Shown piece by piece: positions 5,831-6,302 of a DNA stretch of 6,302 nucleotides. Origin of the DNA: an uncultured Collinsella sp. (GTDB lineage: Bacteria > Actinomycetota > Coriobacteriia > Coriobacteriales > Coriobacteriaceae). Each line of letters opens with the position of its first letter. The stretch's first letter is position 1. The notes beneath the pieces were generated by a model. It did no database searches, was not told the DNA's origin, and saw only the letters and a program-made list of their open reading frames with translations. The stretch spans positions 1-6,302 of the forward strand of contig CABQZS010000218.1 of NCBI GenBank assembly GCA_902468695.1, read 5' to 3'. The position numbers were made by a program, and so were the translations under genes.

Positions 5831-6302
5831 TGCAAAAGGCAATCTACACCACCGTCGGGATCGATGAACTGTTGCCGCATGTGCAGGCGCTCAAGGGCGT
5901 CGGCGCGCGCTTTGTGCAAATGCACGCCGAGCGCAACGTCGACGACGGTACGTATCGCCTGGTCTATACGTTTATCAACGTTTGTGCTGCTCGGGAGCAT
6001 ATCGCGCAGGACGGCAGCTATGCGATTGAGAATCTAGTGGTCGAGGGTATCGACCAGTACCAGGAGATTCCGTCCATCAGCTCGTACTATCCGGCGGTGT
6101 TCCCGTTTGAAAACGAGGCGCACGACCTGTTTGGTCTTGCCATCACCGATATGCAGATCGACTTTAAGGGCTTTTTCTACCAGGTCTCGACTGCCGAACC
6201 CATGAGCGTCATCACGCCCGAGGTGAAGGCCGCGCGTGAGAAAGCCATGAAGGTCCGTGCCGCCGCCGAGGCCAAGGCGCGCAAAGCCGCGGCTGAAAAG
6301 GC
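5830..6302 (+). CDS. echD: EchD-like hydrogenase subunit (NuoC-like), 3' end beyond window
   Basis: The reading frame starts at ATG 5830, shares one base with the echC stop codon, and is still open at the window edge after 157 codons. It belongs to the NuoC / 30-kDa complex I family (EchD; also the N-terminal part of HycE), a structural subunit of the peripheral arm that packs against the small and large subunits and carries no cofactor. The family signature is clear at residues 86-105, SYYPAVFPFENEAHDLFGLAI, followed by DFKGFFYQ (111-118). The N-terminal half forms the expected alpha/beta part (RFVQMHAERNVDDGTYRLVYTF). From about residue 131 the sequence becomes an Ala-rich, highly charged and net basic helix (EVKAAREKAMKVRAAAEAKARKAAAEK), beyond the normal end of the fold. 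The frame might instead continue into the NuoD-like large subunit as in HycE, which the window cannot show; the Ala/Lys tail makes a separate gene more likely. Confidence 0.85.
   Translation, partial: MQKAIYTTVGIDELLPHVQALKGVGARFVQMHAERNVDDGTYRLVYTFINVCAAREHIAQDGSYAIENLVVEGIDQYQEIPSISSYYPAVFPFENEAHDLFGLAITDMQIDFKGFFYQVSTAEPMSVITPEVKAAREKAMKVRAAAEAKARKAAAEK

Overview
The window reads as a high-G+C Gram-positive anaerobe. Coding DNA is G/C-rich with G/C-ending codons and strong AGGAGG ribosome binding sites. An old-yellow-enzyme-type enoate reductase sits beside a membrane-bound energy-converting hydrogenase. A gut actinobacterium of the Coriobacteriia (Collinsella-like) fits best, but this is inferred from style and gene content, not from a marker gene.

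Region 1 (1-1338): the 3' part of a flavin/iron-sulfur NAD(P)H:enoate oxidoreductase related to 2,4-dienoyl-CoA reductase (FadH) and the bile-acid enzymes BaiCD/BaiH. It is followed by an imperfect hairpin and then a strong intrinsic terminator. Region 2 (1339-2103): a distinctly A+T-rich non-coding stretch with two small palindromes and a candidate promoter. It leads into a short protein of two tandem helix-turn-helix units, resembling the OrfA DNA-binding half of an IS3-type transposase but with no zipper and no OrfB. That gene has its own terminator, so it looks like a single-gene unit. Region 3 (2104-2353): a non-coding leader with a spaced direct repeat, a possible -10 element and a good ribosome binding site.

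Region 4 (2354-6302, continuing past the end): a tightly packed operon for a group 4 [NiFe] hydrogenase of the Ech type, in the canonical order A-B-C-D. The first gene encodes one 960-residue protein joining the NuoL/M-like antiporter subunit (EchA) to the NuoH-like subunit (EchB). It is followed by the NuoB-like small subunit with its proximal [4Fe-4S] cysteines (EchC) and the NuoC-like subunit (EchD, cut by the window end). The catalytic large subunit (EchE) and the ferredoxin-like subunit (EchF) would be expected just downstream. Together these subunits would couple electron transfer between ferredoxin and protons/H2 to ion movement across the membrane.

Most notable are the EchA-EchB fusion, the oppositely charged low-complexity tails on EchC and EchD, and the stand-alone tandem-HTH protein in an A+T-rich island. 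I found no RNA gene, CRISPR array or complete mobile element.
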